Shown piece after piece: positions 37,901 to 51,304 of a DNA stretch of 64,000 nt. Made by a program: the position numbers and the translations under genes. Origin of the DNA: Diprion similis (Eukaryota > Arthropoda > Insecta > Hymenoptera > Diprionidae); assembly GCF_021155765.1 (NCBI RefSeq), contig NC_060116.1, positions 12,090,001-12,154,000 on the forward strand, written 5' to 3'. The notes beneath the pieces were generated by a model. It saw only the letters and a program-made list of their open reading frames with translations. It made no database searches and was not told the DNA's origin. The first letter of the stretch is position 1. Every line of letters begins with the position of its first letter.

Positions 37901-40900
37901 TGGAACATGCTGGAAGAAACCAAGTCCTAGTATTCGTTCACTCACGAAAAGAAACTGGGAAAACTGCCAGGGCCATCAGAGACATGTGTCTCGAGAAAGA
38001 CACGCTTGGTCAGTTTCTACGTGAAGGATCTGCATCGATGGAGGTGCTCAGGACTGAAGCTGAGCAGGTTAAGAATCAGGAACTCAAAGACCTACTACCA
38101 TATGGTTTCGCTATTCACCACGCCGGAATGACCAGGGTCGACCGTACCTTGGTTGAAGATTTGTTCGCAGATCGACACATCCAAGTCTTAGTATCTACTG
38201 CAACTTTGGCATGGGGAGTCAACTTGCCAGCTCATACAGTAATTATCAAAGGCACGCAGGTTTACAACCCAGAGAAAGGTCGCTGGGTGGAATTGGGCGC
38301 CCTTGATGTCCTGCAGATGCTGGGGCGAGCTGGTCGTCCACAATATGACACTAAAGGTGAAGGAATACTGATAACGAACCATAGCGAGCTCCAATATTAT
38401 CTCTCGCTTTTGAATCAGCAACTCCCGATTGAGTCTCAGCTGATAAGCAAGATGTCAGACATGCTGAACGCGGAGATTGTGCTTGGAACAATTCAAAATA
38501 TACGAGATGCCGTTACGTGGCTCGGATACACTTATCTCTACATCAGGATGTTGCGATGCCCACAGCTCTACGCTATATCTCATGACAAACTTAAGGAAGA
38601 TCCATTGCTAGAGCTCCATAGAGCTGATTTAATACATTCAGCTGCTCTGGGATTAGACAGGAGTGGATTGATCAAGTACGATAGAAAATCCGGACACTTT
38701 CAGGCGACCGAATTGGGTAGAATCGCATCCCACTATTATTGTACCCACGATACCATGTCCACTTACAATCAACTCCTCAAGCGTACTTTGAGCGAGATCG
38801 AACTATTCAGAGTGTTTTCATTATCAAGCGAATTCAAGAATATCAACGTCAGGGAAGAAGAAAAATTGGAGCTACAGAAGCTGATGGAGAGGGTGCCCAT
38901 ACCTATAAAGGAAAGTATTGAAGAGCCAAGTGCCAAGGTCAATGTTCTTCTTCAGGCATACATATCTCAGCTGAAGCTTGAGGGTTTCGCATTAATGTCC
39001 GACATGGTCTATGTTACGCAGTCAGCATCCAGGCTGATGAGAGCTATTTTTGAGATCGTCCTGTTTCGGGGCTGGGCTCAGCTAGCGGATAAATGTCTAT
39101 CGCTCTGTAAAATGATTGATCGAAGGATGTGGCAGTCAATGTCGCCACTTAGACAGTTCAGAAAAATGCCTGAGGAGATAGTGAAGAAAATTGAGAAGAA
39201 GAACTTCCCATGGGAGAGGCTCTACGACCTTGGACCAAACGAAATTGGAGAACTGATCCGTGTCCCCAAACTTGGTAAAACAATTCACAAATATATTCAT
39301 CAGTTCCCTAAACTGGAACTGTCAACCCACATTCAGCCCATCACTAGGTCCACTCTACGCGTTGAGTTGACGATAACACCAGACTTTCAATGGGACGAAA
39401 AGATCCATGGTGCTTCAGAGGCCTTCTGGATTCTTGTGGAAGACGTTGATTCAGAGGTCATACTTCACCACGAGTACTTCCTTCTCAAAGCTAAATACGC
39501 CAGTGACGAGCACCTGATCAAATTCTTTGTTCCGGTGTTCGAGCCTCTCCCTCCCCAATATTTCCTTCGGGTTGTTTCGGACAGATGGATCGGTGCTGAA
39601 ACTCAATTGCCAGTTAGCTTCCGTCACCTTATTCTACCGGAGAAAAATCTACCGCCTACCGAGCTCTTGGACTTACAACCGTTGCCGATAACTGCGTTGA
39701 GGAATTCTAAGTTCGAGACTGTCTACACTGACAAATTTCCCCAGTTCAATCCCATCCAGACGCAGGTATTCAACGCAGTCTATAACTCCGACGACAACGT
39801 CTTCATCGGCGCACCTACTGGCTCTGGCAAAACTACAATCGCCGAGTTCGCCGTGCTTCGTTTGCTGACTCAGAATCCCGAGGGAAGGTGCGTCTACATG
39901 GTGAGCAAGGAGGCGCTAGCCGAGCTTGTGTACAGCGATTGGGTAGCTAAGTTCAATCAACAGCTTGGAAGGAAGGTGGTTTTATTGACGGGAGAAACTG
40001 GTACGGATTTAAAGCTTCTCGCGAAAGGTCAGGTGATAATAACGACTGCTGACAAGTGGGACGTCCTATCAAGAAGGTGGAAGCAGAGGAAGAACGTCCA
40101 GAACATTCAGCTGTTCATCGTCGACGAGCTCCAGCTCATCGGTGGTGAAGAGGGGCCGGTTCTTGAAGTGGCCTGTTCCAGGGCGAGGTACATATCTTCA
40201 CAGCTTGAAAAACCTACTAGGATCGTAGCTCTTTCAGCCTCTTTGGCCGACGCCAAAGACGCCTCGCAGTGGCTGGGTGCCCCGGCAGCCGCAACGTTCA
40301 ACTTCCACCCATCGGTGAGACCGATACCTCTGGAACTCCATGTCCAAGGATTAAACATCACACATAACGCCTCTCGCCTCGCGGCGATGGCAAAGCCAGT
40401 TTACAACGCGATCCTGAGACACGCACCCCACAAACCTGCCATCATTTTTGTACCAACGAGGAGACAGGCCAGAATGACAGCGATTGATCTACTCACATTC
40501 ACGGCAGCGGAGGGACAACCATCGAGGTTCTTCCACGCGGAGGAAGCGGACATAAAACCATTTTTGGATAGAATGAGCGATAAGACACTGAAGGAGACCC
40601 TGTCACAGGGTGTTGCTTATCTACACGAAGGGCTCTCGGTCGATGACCGACATTTGGTCGAGCAGCTCTTCGACAGCGGAGCGATTCAGGTCGCCGTCGC
40701 GACACGGGACCTCTGCTGGGGGTTGTCGATAAATTCTCATCTCGTTATAATCATGGACACCCAGAGTTACAACGGCAAAACTCACGCGTACGAGGACTAT
40801 CCGATCACCGATGTTCTTCAAATGGTCGCCCGCGCCAACAGACCGCTCGAAGACCACGACGCCAAGTGCGTCCTCCTGTGCCAGAGTTCAAAGAAGGATT

Positions 40901-42186
40901 TCTTCAAGAAGTTCTTGAACGAGCCACTTCCCGTCGAGAGCCATCTCGATCACAGGCTCCACGATCATTTCAACGCCGAGATAGTGACCAAAACTATAGA
41001 GAACAAGCAGGACGCAGTCGACTACTTGACTTGGACATTCCTCTACAGAAGACTCACACAAAACCCGAATTATTACGGTCTTCAGGGCGTCACGCACAGA
41101 CATTTGTCCGACCATTTGTCCGAGCTCGTTGAGAGCACGCTGAGTGATTTGGAGCAGGCCAAGTGCGTGGCGGTCGAGGACGAAATGGACACCCTGCCTC
41201 TGAATTTGGGCATGATAGCAGCGTACTATTACATCAACTACGCGACCATAGAACTGTTTAGTCTTTCGCTGAACAATAAAACGAAGATTCGCGGTCTCCT
41301 CGAGATCATATCTGCGGCGGCTGAGTACGAAACGGTTCCGGTTAGACAGAGGGAAGAGAACTTGCTGAGAAGTCTTGCCGCGCGGCTTCCACACGCACCT
41401 CAAGTCGCCAGAATGGCGGATCCTCACGTTAAGGCACAGCTCCTCCTTCAGGCGCATTTATCCAGGATTCAGTTGGGTCCTGAGCTGCAAAAGGACACCG
41501 AATTGGTCCTCGGCAAAGCTGTCAGACTGATCCAGGCCTGCGTTGACGTCCTGAGTTCGTCAGGGTGGTTGGCACCGGCCGTAGCTGCGATGGAGTTGGC
41601 GCAGATGGTGACGCAAGCCATGTGGTCGAAGGACTCGTACCTGAAGCAACTGCCCCATTTCACCTCGGAGACGATAAAACGGTGCACCGAAAAGGGGGTG
41701 GAAACTGTCTTCGACGTCATGGAGCTCGAGGATGACGACAGAAACAGGCTACTGCAGTTAACGGATGTTCAGATGGCCGACGTTGCCAAGTTCTGCAACC
41801 GCTATCCGAATATTGAAATGGCCTACGAAGTGCAGGACAAGGACAAGCTGAAGAGCGGCGGCACGGTGAACGTTGTTGTGCAACTAGAGAGAGAGGACGA
41901 AGTTACGGGTCCCGTTGTCGCGCCGTTTTTCCCTCAGAAACGCGAGGAGGGTTGGTGGGTGGTAATCGGCGATCCGAAAAGCAACTCTCTGCTCTCGATC
42001 AAGAGGCTTACCCTTCAACAAAAGGCGAGAGTCAAGCTGGACTTCGTGGCACCTGCACCAGGCCAGCACTCGTACACTCTCTACTTCATGAGCGACGCTT
42101 ATTTGGGATGTGATCAAGAGTACAAGTTCACCATTCACGTTGGAGAATACGAATCTGACGCCAGTTCCGAGTCCGAGTCCGATTAA
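34981..42186 (+). CDS. Brr2: U5 snRNP 200 kDa helicase Brr2 (SNRNP200)
   Basis: This DExH-box helicase unwinds U4/U6 snRNA during spliceosome activation. Six exons join in frame: 34981-35025, 35276-35439, 35551-36070, 36265-36511, 36659-36989 and 37086-42186. They give 2135 residues, one fewer than the human protein. The N-terminus [15 protein letters not shown] and the linker ([23 protein letters not shown]) match the family. Cassette 1 has APTGAGKT at 498-505 and DEIH at 610-613 and looks fully active. Cassette 2 has APTGSGKT from about 1345 but DELQ at 1449-1452 in place of DExH, which fits the known lack of ATPase activity there. Each cassette is followed by a Sec63 unit. The acidic serine-rich tail ends SESESD. 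The last exon of 5.1 kb is intronless, and its 3' half looks more GC-rich than its start. Confidence 0.97.
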
Positions 42187-44501
42187 TATCGCTTGGTAGC
42201 AACAAATACGTTTTCAACCCATACATACATGTGTATATATATGTATACATATATTTCTGGATGCTAAAACTTCTGGTGTAATACTGCATGGAATTGTTAT
42301 GGATGGTTTTTCGGATTCGCGACCACATCGTTCTTCACACGAAACAGTTAATTGTAAACTGTTTATCATTTTTTTCCGCTTAATTGTGATGGGTCTTATT
42401 CTTGAATTAATTTTCCATGTAGGTACTACATTGCGAACTCTAGACGACATTATTTGCGATCAGTCTCCATTGCTTGAATAACGGTGTTCGTATAGGTATA
42501 CGTTCTATCGAGATTTTTTTTATACCGTTGGACGAAAAAAACAACAACAACATAACATAGTTGCGCGTCATTTGTGCGAAGAGGAGGAGAAGGTGGTGTA
42601 TGTGTCTTTTTCAACGTAATAATGAAAACTAATAGATAATAGTTTCTGTATTTTTTATTATTAGGATAATGTTAAGCGTCGTTACTAAATGATTGCTGAC
42701 ACAGCAGTGGTTGACGCTTGTATAAATGATATAATTAAAATACATACCAAATATAATACAGAAAGTTATTCGCTATCCGACCTCCGATTTAATTTACATA
42801 CCTGTACGGATAACAGAGTTATATGTCTAGCGACATTTTAGGGATAAACTCCTCTGATAAACATTACTAATAATGTAAACAAATTCAGCTGCAGGACGTG
42901 TGCAATAACAATATGTTCTCATTCTTTTTTTCTTCACATTCACGATATTCTATACTTTAATCAATAACATCAGTATCCATATCGATATTTGCTATAGTGT
43001 TGTATACTGTATTATTTGTATATACCCATTCAGTGTTACACATTTTTTAGATTCTTTCATACGTAGACTCGGTTTAAAATTACAAAATTATCGTCTAATC
43101 AGCAACTGAGAATTGAAAGGCATTGTTAAGACTTGCTAGAAATTAGGTTTCGCTGTTTCTGCGGTATAACATCGATTTGAAGCGCATATCATTTACAGTT
43201 GTGTAACACTTAAGGCTTTGATATAGGAACGCACATTATAGGTTACGAATCATGATACAGTCACTTATAATTTAATCTAAAAATATTGATTTAAAGTTGT
43301 TTTTTTTCGGGAAACGTCACTTGGTACTCTGATCAACGTAGTATACCATATGGTGTTGTGTATCGGAATTCGACAAAATGAAATACGGAAGCGTGCAGAA
43401 AATTTGCGACGCAAAAAATAATTGTACTGCCCTTGGAAAATTAATGAATTTTCATTTTTATATATTCGTGATATGCTTTTTTAAATAAGGTACGTATGTC
43501 CAATAAGTGTATCACGTTAGTATGCAAGTATAACGGACGCGATTAAAAGGACGGTAGATGCGGCTGCGAATAATGTCACGTAAGTAATGTATCAAATGTG
43601 TATTATTACCATTAATTTTTGTTTCTCACTATACTCGTCTGGCATCTTTGTCGCGTCATTACATCATACAACACGTTAATCTTGATCTTTCGGTTTCTAC
43701 TTGTACTGAAAACTTTTATTATCATCACACTGGAAAATAGATAAGGCGTATATAATAAAAAAATAGACCGATAATTTAGACATTTTGCAGTTGACTCGTT
43801 TTTTCGAATCTCGATCGAGGTTATTGACCGCAAAATTGTGTTTCATGCGTTATTTTTCAAATACTGCGTGACTGTTACCTACAAAAAAACTATTGTTCAT
43901 TATCAATTCTTAAACACGTACTCAATTTGCTATTATAACTTCTGTAAAATCTATATTATATATCCTTGAACGCATTTAGCAACTACACATATAATTTATC
44001 GATTACGTAGATATTTACACAAAAAAAATTAAATAATAATAAATAAAAAACAACAACATGAATCTCACATATCCGTATACCATTAGGCTTATTTTATAAC
44101 AGATCTTATCAGCGATAAAGTGCAAGGGAAATAAATTGTGTAACAGATTAACAGATGCAGAGTCGCGGAGTAAGAAATGCAAATCCATGTATAGTGTTCT
44201 CCTTCCGCACAGTGAAACACACGTCATTACGAAACTCAACTACAGGTAGACAAGTGCAATCTATAAATCGATAAAACAATGAAACCCATGCAGCTAATTT
44301 GCAATCTAGGTATGGAGGTAACGTACTGCAGAACGGAAAGTAACTAATTACGAAGTAGAAACTGAAATATTGGTTTTCGATAATACCCCCTCCCCCCCAC
44401 ACACACATCCACCTACACACACTCGCCAACGAAACGAAAGCATCGCATGATGTACGCATGAATGCAACTGCATCATCGGCTTGTCAGAGTTATCGTTGAA
44501 A
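42187..44501. other. Brr2 3' flank and intergenic region
   Basis: This AT-rich noncoding stretch holds the 3' UTRs of two convergent genes, Brr2 on the plus strand and the unrecognised gene ending at 44,502 on the minus strand. TATA/TGTA-type simple sequence occurs near 42,230. A run of C and CA occurs near 44,390-44,420. I see no exon. Confidence 0.65.
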
Positions 44502-47295
44502 TTACTCCAAACTGTCTATAGCCGTTTCGTCGAGGGTGTGGAGCCAGTTGAATATCATCATGTTCCTGTCGTACTTGGACAACTGTTTACCACGGTCTCG
44601 CTCCACGTCCCTCACGGTCAACGGGTGGTCTTTCCCCTTCCGAGAGGTTGTCAGCACCGAATCGGAAGTCAACGAAACACCCGGAACCGACAGCGTCGCT
44701 CCTTGACTTGATTGGGCCGCCGATGCAGCAGCCTCCAATCTGTCCAGGTTGAACTCACTTTGCGAAAGGCGTTCCATCGCTCTGTACGTCGTCAGCAACC
44801 TGTCGATCGTAATCATTCGAATATATACATATATGTATGAAAACATCCTTAGTAGAGGTACCTCAACGCTTAACCACTCATTAATCATGATCTGCACAGG
44901 ATTTTTATGTTTCAACGGTTTTCACGCCGTAAGAATTTTAACAATTTTAACACGACCATTTTTTACAGCGTGCAGCGATTCCACGGGACCGGCTATCAAA
45001 GGTGGTCGACCACTCGAGGGTGGGTCAAGTGACGCAGAATGTACGCGACCAAGACGCGTCATCGCACCCTTCGCTCCACTTCCAACTACAGAATGCGGCA
45101 TATCGCAATTCAACCAACCTCCGACGAATGTAATTCTGGCGGACCTTCTTGTTGACGGACCTGACGAAGTCGGCAGCCGTGAAGGGCATGGAGTTTGGAT
45201 GATGAGCCGGGGCGGGTGGCGCTGGTTGGATGGTCCCACCGTGCGGACTTGGCAGCTGAGACGTGGTCCCAACGTCGCCGACGGCGACCCAAGTGCTGCA
45301 GGACCTCGAAGCGTGGTCGAGCCTGGCCTGCTCGAGGAGAAGCCCGTCCCGGTGAGCAGTATCCACCGCGAGGGCGGAGACGGCGGAACGAAGTTTTCGC
45401 GAGCATCCCGCGTCTGGATTGGGCAACTGGAAGACGTCACTAGTGCTGAAGCTTTTCTGTAGGCCAAGTGCCGAGGAGAGTGCTCCGCAGCTTCGGATCA
45501 ACTCCGTTTCCTCCTCGAACCAGAGGATTTCCGGAATGTCAGCCGGCCTGAAACCGAGAGGGAAAACATCATATAACGGGTGAGAATTGAGTCAGTTTTC
45601 TTACCTTATTTGCAGAGAAAGTTTAGGTACTTGGGATGAAATGCGAATGAAATTTATTACGGGGACAAAATTGATTCCGTGGAAGTGTTTCGATCCTATA
45701 GATCGTTCTTTCGAGACTCTAATTTAGATATCTGAGCCTAATACACCGCTGGCTAATTTATATTTAACCCGCGACCATTGGCGGCAAACGGGACGCGGAT
45801 ATATTACAGGGGTAGGTTTACGTGTACTCACTTTGTCGCGTGTTATTGGGTCGTGAACGGTGAAATAAAGCGGGATAATTTATCGTCCAGTCGCCGTGAA
45901 ACGCTTTTGTCACGTAAACCGATAGGACCGGAGGTGCGAGGACGTGGATCACAGGGTATGTATATACCTATGTCTTGTTTGGAATGATGTAAAAAGTAAT
46001 TAATTGAAAAACCGGCGAGGTGTGAGTTCGGTTTGACACAACTTGGCTGCGGCTGCAGATAAGATCTAAAATGATAAATACTCGCCCTGAAATAAAACCT
46101 GAATTTCTCCCGATTAATCCATTTCATCAATGCCATTGTCGCGGGCTCATTTGAATTTCATACTCAATTACAGCGACTTATTTGTTCCAAGCTCTTTTCT
46201 CTTGCCTATATGTATACGGGTGTAACAACCATCCAATATCGCTGGTAACATATGTTTGTACTTGTTATACTTCGGATCGCGTGATATATCGACAACCTAG
46301 CTGGTCGATGTTCGAAGAAAGTCTTACGTAATTCGCGTTCGTTTGCCAATTACACGTTCTCTCTTCGACTGGTTAAAATATTATTGCACTATACGGTATT
46401 CTTAAATTGGATGTTGTTATATAGGTATACATATTTGAAAGCGTTGCTCTTTCTCTCTCTCTCTCTTTCTCTCTCTCTGCACGTGTACATAATATTATAA
46501 TGTATGCATAATTCGCATACACATACGTATACATACAAACATGCGTTTATAAAGAATCCGGACGAGCAGCTTGTGGACACATAACGCGTATCTCTCTGTC
46601 TACAAGTATTAAAAATCGTACATAAAACGTCGTCACGTCTACCGTATGTATGCAGTATCTCGTGAAATCGGTTATCGGATGCGATCTATCCGTCGAACCG
46701 TCGCATATATGGACGTATGAATTAATGAGAAACGAAAAAACATCACCTGCACTAACAATCGTGGAAGAAGATACCAGCAAACACGGTGTAGGAGAGAGGG
46801 ATTGAAACATCTCGTTCATTCGTCGATTTTATCGATCGTCGATCGATGGGTGCGTGGACTTGTAATTACATGACAATCAATCGCCCCGAAATACAAGGAG
46901 ATATGATATACATTCGAGTTAAACGATCTTGGCGAAAAGCAAAAAATCAAATGAAAATTTGAAACTTTCGCCGATATATTACATCCCTCGAAGACTCCTC
47001 GCGAATCTCACCTGTTGGCTTGGATCTGCCGATTTTCGGGGTTGGGCGATGGGCCTCTGCTGCCCAGGTGAGCGTCGCTGTACGATTTGAAAGGTGTGAG
47101 TCGATTGCCACGGGCCTCGCTGGCCGAGGACGAAACGCTGAATAGCGAAATATCCGTTGTGACGCTCTCGTGGCTCGGGGATCGCAGCATCCTGCAGGCT
47201 ACCTGGAGGACCGGCGTCTGCAGGATGACGCTGGCTTCCGGGTTGTTGGCCGGTGTTGGCGCAGGCGACGCTGGCTTGGCTTCCGCCTCGGACAT
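44502..47295 (-). CDS. Unrecognised serine-rich protein of 336 residues
   Basis: Three exons join in frame with matching phases: 47295-47012, 45547-45119 and 44799-44502. I do not recognise the family. The N-terminal 95 residues are Ser/Pro/Ala-rich and look disordered. Three stretches look folded and conserved: IPEILWFEEETELIRSCGAL near 99-118, FTAADFVRSVNKKVRQNYIR near 217-236 running into RRRLLTTYRAMERLSQSEFN (the exon 2/3 junction), and YDRNMMIFNWLHTLDETAID ahead of the C-terminal SLE. The basic helix and acidic surroundings suggest protein or membrane-surface interaction, but no enzyme or DNA-binding motif is visible. There is no signal peptide or membrane segment. A good acceptor about 28 bases before the ATG implies an upstream noncoding exon. 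High GC against the flanks supports real coding. Confidence 0.75.
46445..46480. repeat. CT microsatellite in an intron of the minus-strand gene
   Basis: This is a CT dinucleotide run with TTT interruptions, within the first coding-region intron (45,548-47,011). It has the form of a simple repeat. Confidence 0.7.
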
Positions 47296-50200
47296 TCGTA
47301 TATTATTTTCAATTACAAACTAATCTGCGAAAATTATCCGCTCCTCCTATCTTATATTTATCCACTGTCCAGTTATTGTTTATTTATTTATTTTTTTTAT
47401 CACCCTCGAGATTTTATCAGCGCGGTGGAGAACACGATGATGATTTTTTCTCAGCGATAGTCCTGTTCATTTAGACATTTTTTCAATACATTCTGACATT
47501 TATTTTGTTTTATCTGGTACCGATTTCTCCAAAAAGGAACACTCAGTTCTTGATATTGTTTGCGCAATTCACCCACTTCTCAGAGCTTATCATATCTCTT
47601 TAATCTCGTCAGCTGGTTCAATTTTCTTGCAAATTACCGATACACCGCTATTTATGAGTACCGATTCGTCGGTCTCTTTTTTATTTCATGCAACCCGCGA
47701 CCTTTGACGTTACTCACGATGAATTCACTCGACGACTCGACGTATCATTTGAAAGTTAATTTTTTATACAATATAAGGTATCGCAAAATCTTATCGACTT
47801 ATTTTACGACTCTTCGTGCACTGCAGGTATTATTTTTCTGAATCCACAACAAGTCCTTGGCGCGTTACTACCCCGTTATTTCCCAAACTTCGCCCCGACA
47901 ATTCGCCTCAGGAAAAGCCGGAATCACGGAATTGGATTATTTTTCCACTCAATTACAGAAATTTTTCAATAATCCGAGCACTTTGTTCCCTGCAATAAAC
48001 CGGCAACAAGTCCCTTTATTTTCTTTGTTATTTTTTCCGATACTGTTGTTATTGTGTATACTAATTTTTTCTCAGCTGTTACTATCGCGACACACCGACA
48101 GGCAATGACACCGCCTGGACTATCGCTACCGGGGTTCACACACACTAAGACGTCTCTTATGATGCCGCTCCCGGTAAATGGTGGTGAATATCACGGGAAA
48201 TTCGTTCGCCTTCGTAAAGTCTCGTCGGGTTCCGGACTACAGACGCGTGTTTACTGCACAGGCGTCAATCGATATCTTCCTAGAGCGCCATCGTCGCAGA
48301 GTTCTCTTCCAGAACCAGCTATTATACCATCCCGCAAAGCGAACAATTACTTCCAGACTCCGGGCTGAGTACTCGCGATATGCTTTCTGCACGAGATGAA
48401 TATCTCATCGAATGCCATAGAAATCACTGCGGTTGTATGTACGTTCAATTATTTTCATTGACACGAAAACAGAGAAAAAATGCTTCATAATTAACCAAAT
48501 GGCGATTTATTATTAGAAAAATTAATTACACACTTTTTTGCTAGCTTAATTGCCTTCGTAATTTATATAATTATTCGATTAACGCAGAGATTTCCATGAA
48601 ATCCGCGACTCTTCATCTCTAGCGAGAAGGCTCTCCCACCTGGCGACGAGCCGAGGAACAATTCCGTTGAAAATCGTGATTCGTCACTTTAATCGTGTCA
48701 ATTTTGTTGAGTAATAGACGGATTTCATAAAATGCAACTCGTGACGATGAACGGATGTGCTTGTGCTCAATATATGTTATACAATGAAAGAAATCGTAAA
48801 ACATTTTACAGGCAAAAAAATCGCGCTGGTTTTACGCTATTGAATCAGAATAGAGAGTCAATCTCCTTAATCGAAGAGGCGAGGATGCTAGGCAGCAGGT
48901 TAACAATAGAATCGAATAGGCGAAGTAGGTAATCACTGTGAGCGTAATTTGTTTTACTATTCGATTTGATGGCGTAGCTTATAACAAGAGGAACTCCTAA
49001 TGGGTCAAGGATAATTTTGAAAGCGAGAGTCGCGACAGCGGTGAACGAACTAAAATAAATTCTTCATCCGACATTCAAAGATTCGAACGCTCGCTCTTGG
49101 AGCTGCCATTTGGCCGATTCCTTTCTCGCGGTTCGTTCTTTATCTCACCGATTTCGCAATCTGTTAGACCGTAAAAAAGTCTCGAACGTCTGAAATTTTT
49201 CAGTTTTAACAGTTTTTTGCGACCCAAAAACGTTCAGTGTCCAGCAGAACGAAGCGTCTCATCTTCTTTGCCATCTAATTTTTCGCCTCGGCTGATCATT
49301 TCGCGCAACTTAAAGTGCAGACGGGTCATCAGCGCGATGATTGCGAAATTTAGTCGAGGTGACACGCGAAACGAGGGAAACTTGAAATTTGACGCCTCGG
49401 GCTAAACTGGCGCATCGTGGCGCAGCGTCCCGGATCTTTTGGAGATACTTACGTGAAGCTGCTGTGCAGGTTGACGGAGAACGGCGAAGCTACACCACAG
49501 CCCCAGGGGGAGAAGTGCGCCGAACTGGAAACTGGGACACGTCGGCATGCTGCAGCGCTTCGGTGTCACAGCAGGAATGAGCGCCGAACCGTTTACCGAG
49601 TGCCAAACGATCGCTCTGCTGATTTCTGATAAGGCACGAATTTGTCCGAAGTCAAGAACCGCGACCGCGCGAGAAAGTCATCGAGAATATCGAGTAGGGG
49701 TGAAAATGTAGGAAGATGAGAAAATCGAGTTGTTCAAGACCTGAAAATCTATTGCAATGTACGGAAGTTCAATATGTAGAAATTTTACATATGGAATAAT
49801 CGATATTTAGGAAGTTCGATATTTTGCCTTTATATGTGTACGCCATCTTCCTGTATTTCGAATTTTTATCAAATAAGTTTTTCCATTTTTGAGAGCACGA
49901 TACTGTGATCTAGTAGCTATTTTCTGATCTCTTTTCATTACGTATTTTTTCATTACGCTGTATCTAAATATTGAGTGAATTTTATTTATTTATTTCTTTT
50001 TTTTTTTTTTTCTTTGATTTTATAAATAAGTTACTACCGCAATTCGATGCGTTCTTTGAGAAAAGTTTTCAATTTTTAATTTTTTTTTCTATTTTTAAAT
50101 CCACCGACATTGATTTCTCGATTTTTGTCCAATGTTCCTTGAACATTGTTTCACGCACCTAGTACATTTCAATAGCAATTGTTTTTGTCACAAATATGAT

Positions 50201-51235
50201 GGACTTTTAGTTGCGTAACCGCGAGATCTAATGACGTCAGAAATCCATTTAATCAAGCAGAGTCGTTTAACTACCATTTTGATATTTTCCTCTATAGCAT
50301 ATTATATCTAACATTGGTTAAAAATAAGCTCGACAAAAAGATAAAAACTGTAGTAATAATGAATGTATCATAGACGTCATATCGAAGGATTGGAGAAATG
50401 GATTCATTACCGTGGTACCCAATTGTTATATTTCGTGTTCAATGGTGCACGTAGAATCAATGTTGCTGAATCCTGAAGAATGAAAAACCCCAGCAAGAAA
50501 ACGGTTATGCCATTTTCACTGTTATTCTATAATTTCTCGTTGTTTATACCGCACAATTGAATGATCAACTTAAATGACGAATAATTAATCCTCGCATACG
50601 ATATTCATTGTTTTGAATGTTTCTTAAGTAGGTCAAGCGTTTCCAAATAATTGTTGAAAGCCCTTCAATTGTCTTGAATACACGTACCAAATCGAACAGC
50701 TTCACAAACAATTTTCCAAACCCCATATCATATATATACTGTACTTTGTGATAAAGTAATTGATTGATGCATGTGCCGTAAGTTGCATAACGAAGCGTGT
50801 TTTTTTTTTCTATGCAAACAAACGCGTCTGGTTTTGCAATTCTTTACATGAAAAATTGGTTTTCGGTCATCTTGAAAACACTTTCAAATGTAATAAAAAA
50901 AACAAAGCTTAAATCGAAAGCTTTAATCGCGAACGTTCGTTTTGCCTCCAGAAAAACGACTTCTTTTCACTTCATTTTCATTGAATTTACAGAAAAAAAA
51001 AAAGAAAACTAAAATTTACACTCACTGGCGGAGGTGTGCAGCGAATTTTTTGGCCAAAGAAGCTTGAAAAGTTTCTGCAACTTCTGGCAGTTGGCAGCAA
51101 ACAGATACTATAGGTTCACATATTTACAAGCGATGTATACACGAGATTAAACGTGTGCGTGATAGGTGGGTGGTTCATAGAACGCGCGCGTGTTTGGTGG
51201 TTGCTGGGCTTTGAAGAGCGCGTAAGCGCGGTGAG

Positions 51236-51240
<5 letters not shown>
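47296..51240. other. Intergenic region upstream of the unrecognised minus-strand gene
   Basis: I find no supported exon. Several 60-100 codon frames (47,560-47,841, 48,054-48,368 and others) have no domain pattern. A splice acceptor for the minus-strand gene at about 47,323 means that its first noncoding exon lies somewhere in or beyond this stretch. A poly-T run lies at about 50,000-50,011. Confidence 0.5.

Positions 51241-51295
<55 letters not shown>
51241..51295. repeat. GA microsatellite of about 27 units
   Basis: This is an uninterrupted GA dinucleotide run. In insects such runs bind GAGA-factor-type proteins and often sit in promoters. Here it lies directly upstream of a TATA-like word and a possible 5' noncoding exon. 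It also opens spurious frames on both strands. Confidence 0.85.
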
Positions 51296-51297
<2 letters not shown>

Positions 51298-51304
51298 TTA
51301 TACT

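Noticed and set aside
44749-45467. Long open frames on the plus strand (237 codons) and in other minus frames (181 codons)
   Set aside because: These are shadows of the GC-rich coding exon 45,119-45,547; only one minus frame splices cleanly with its neighbours.
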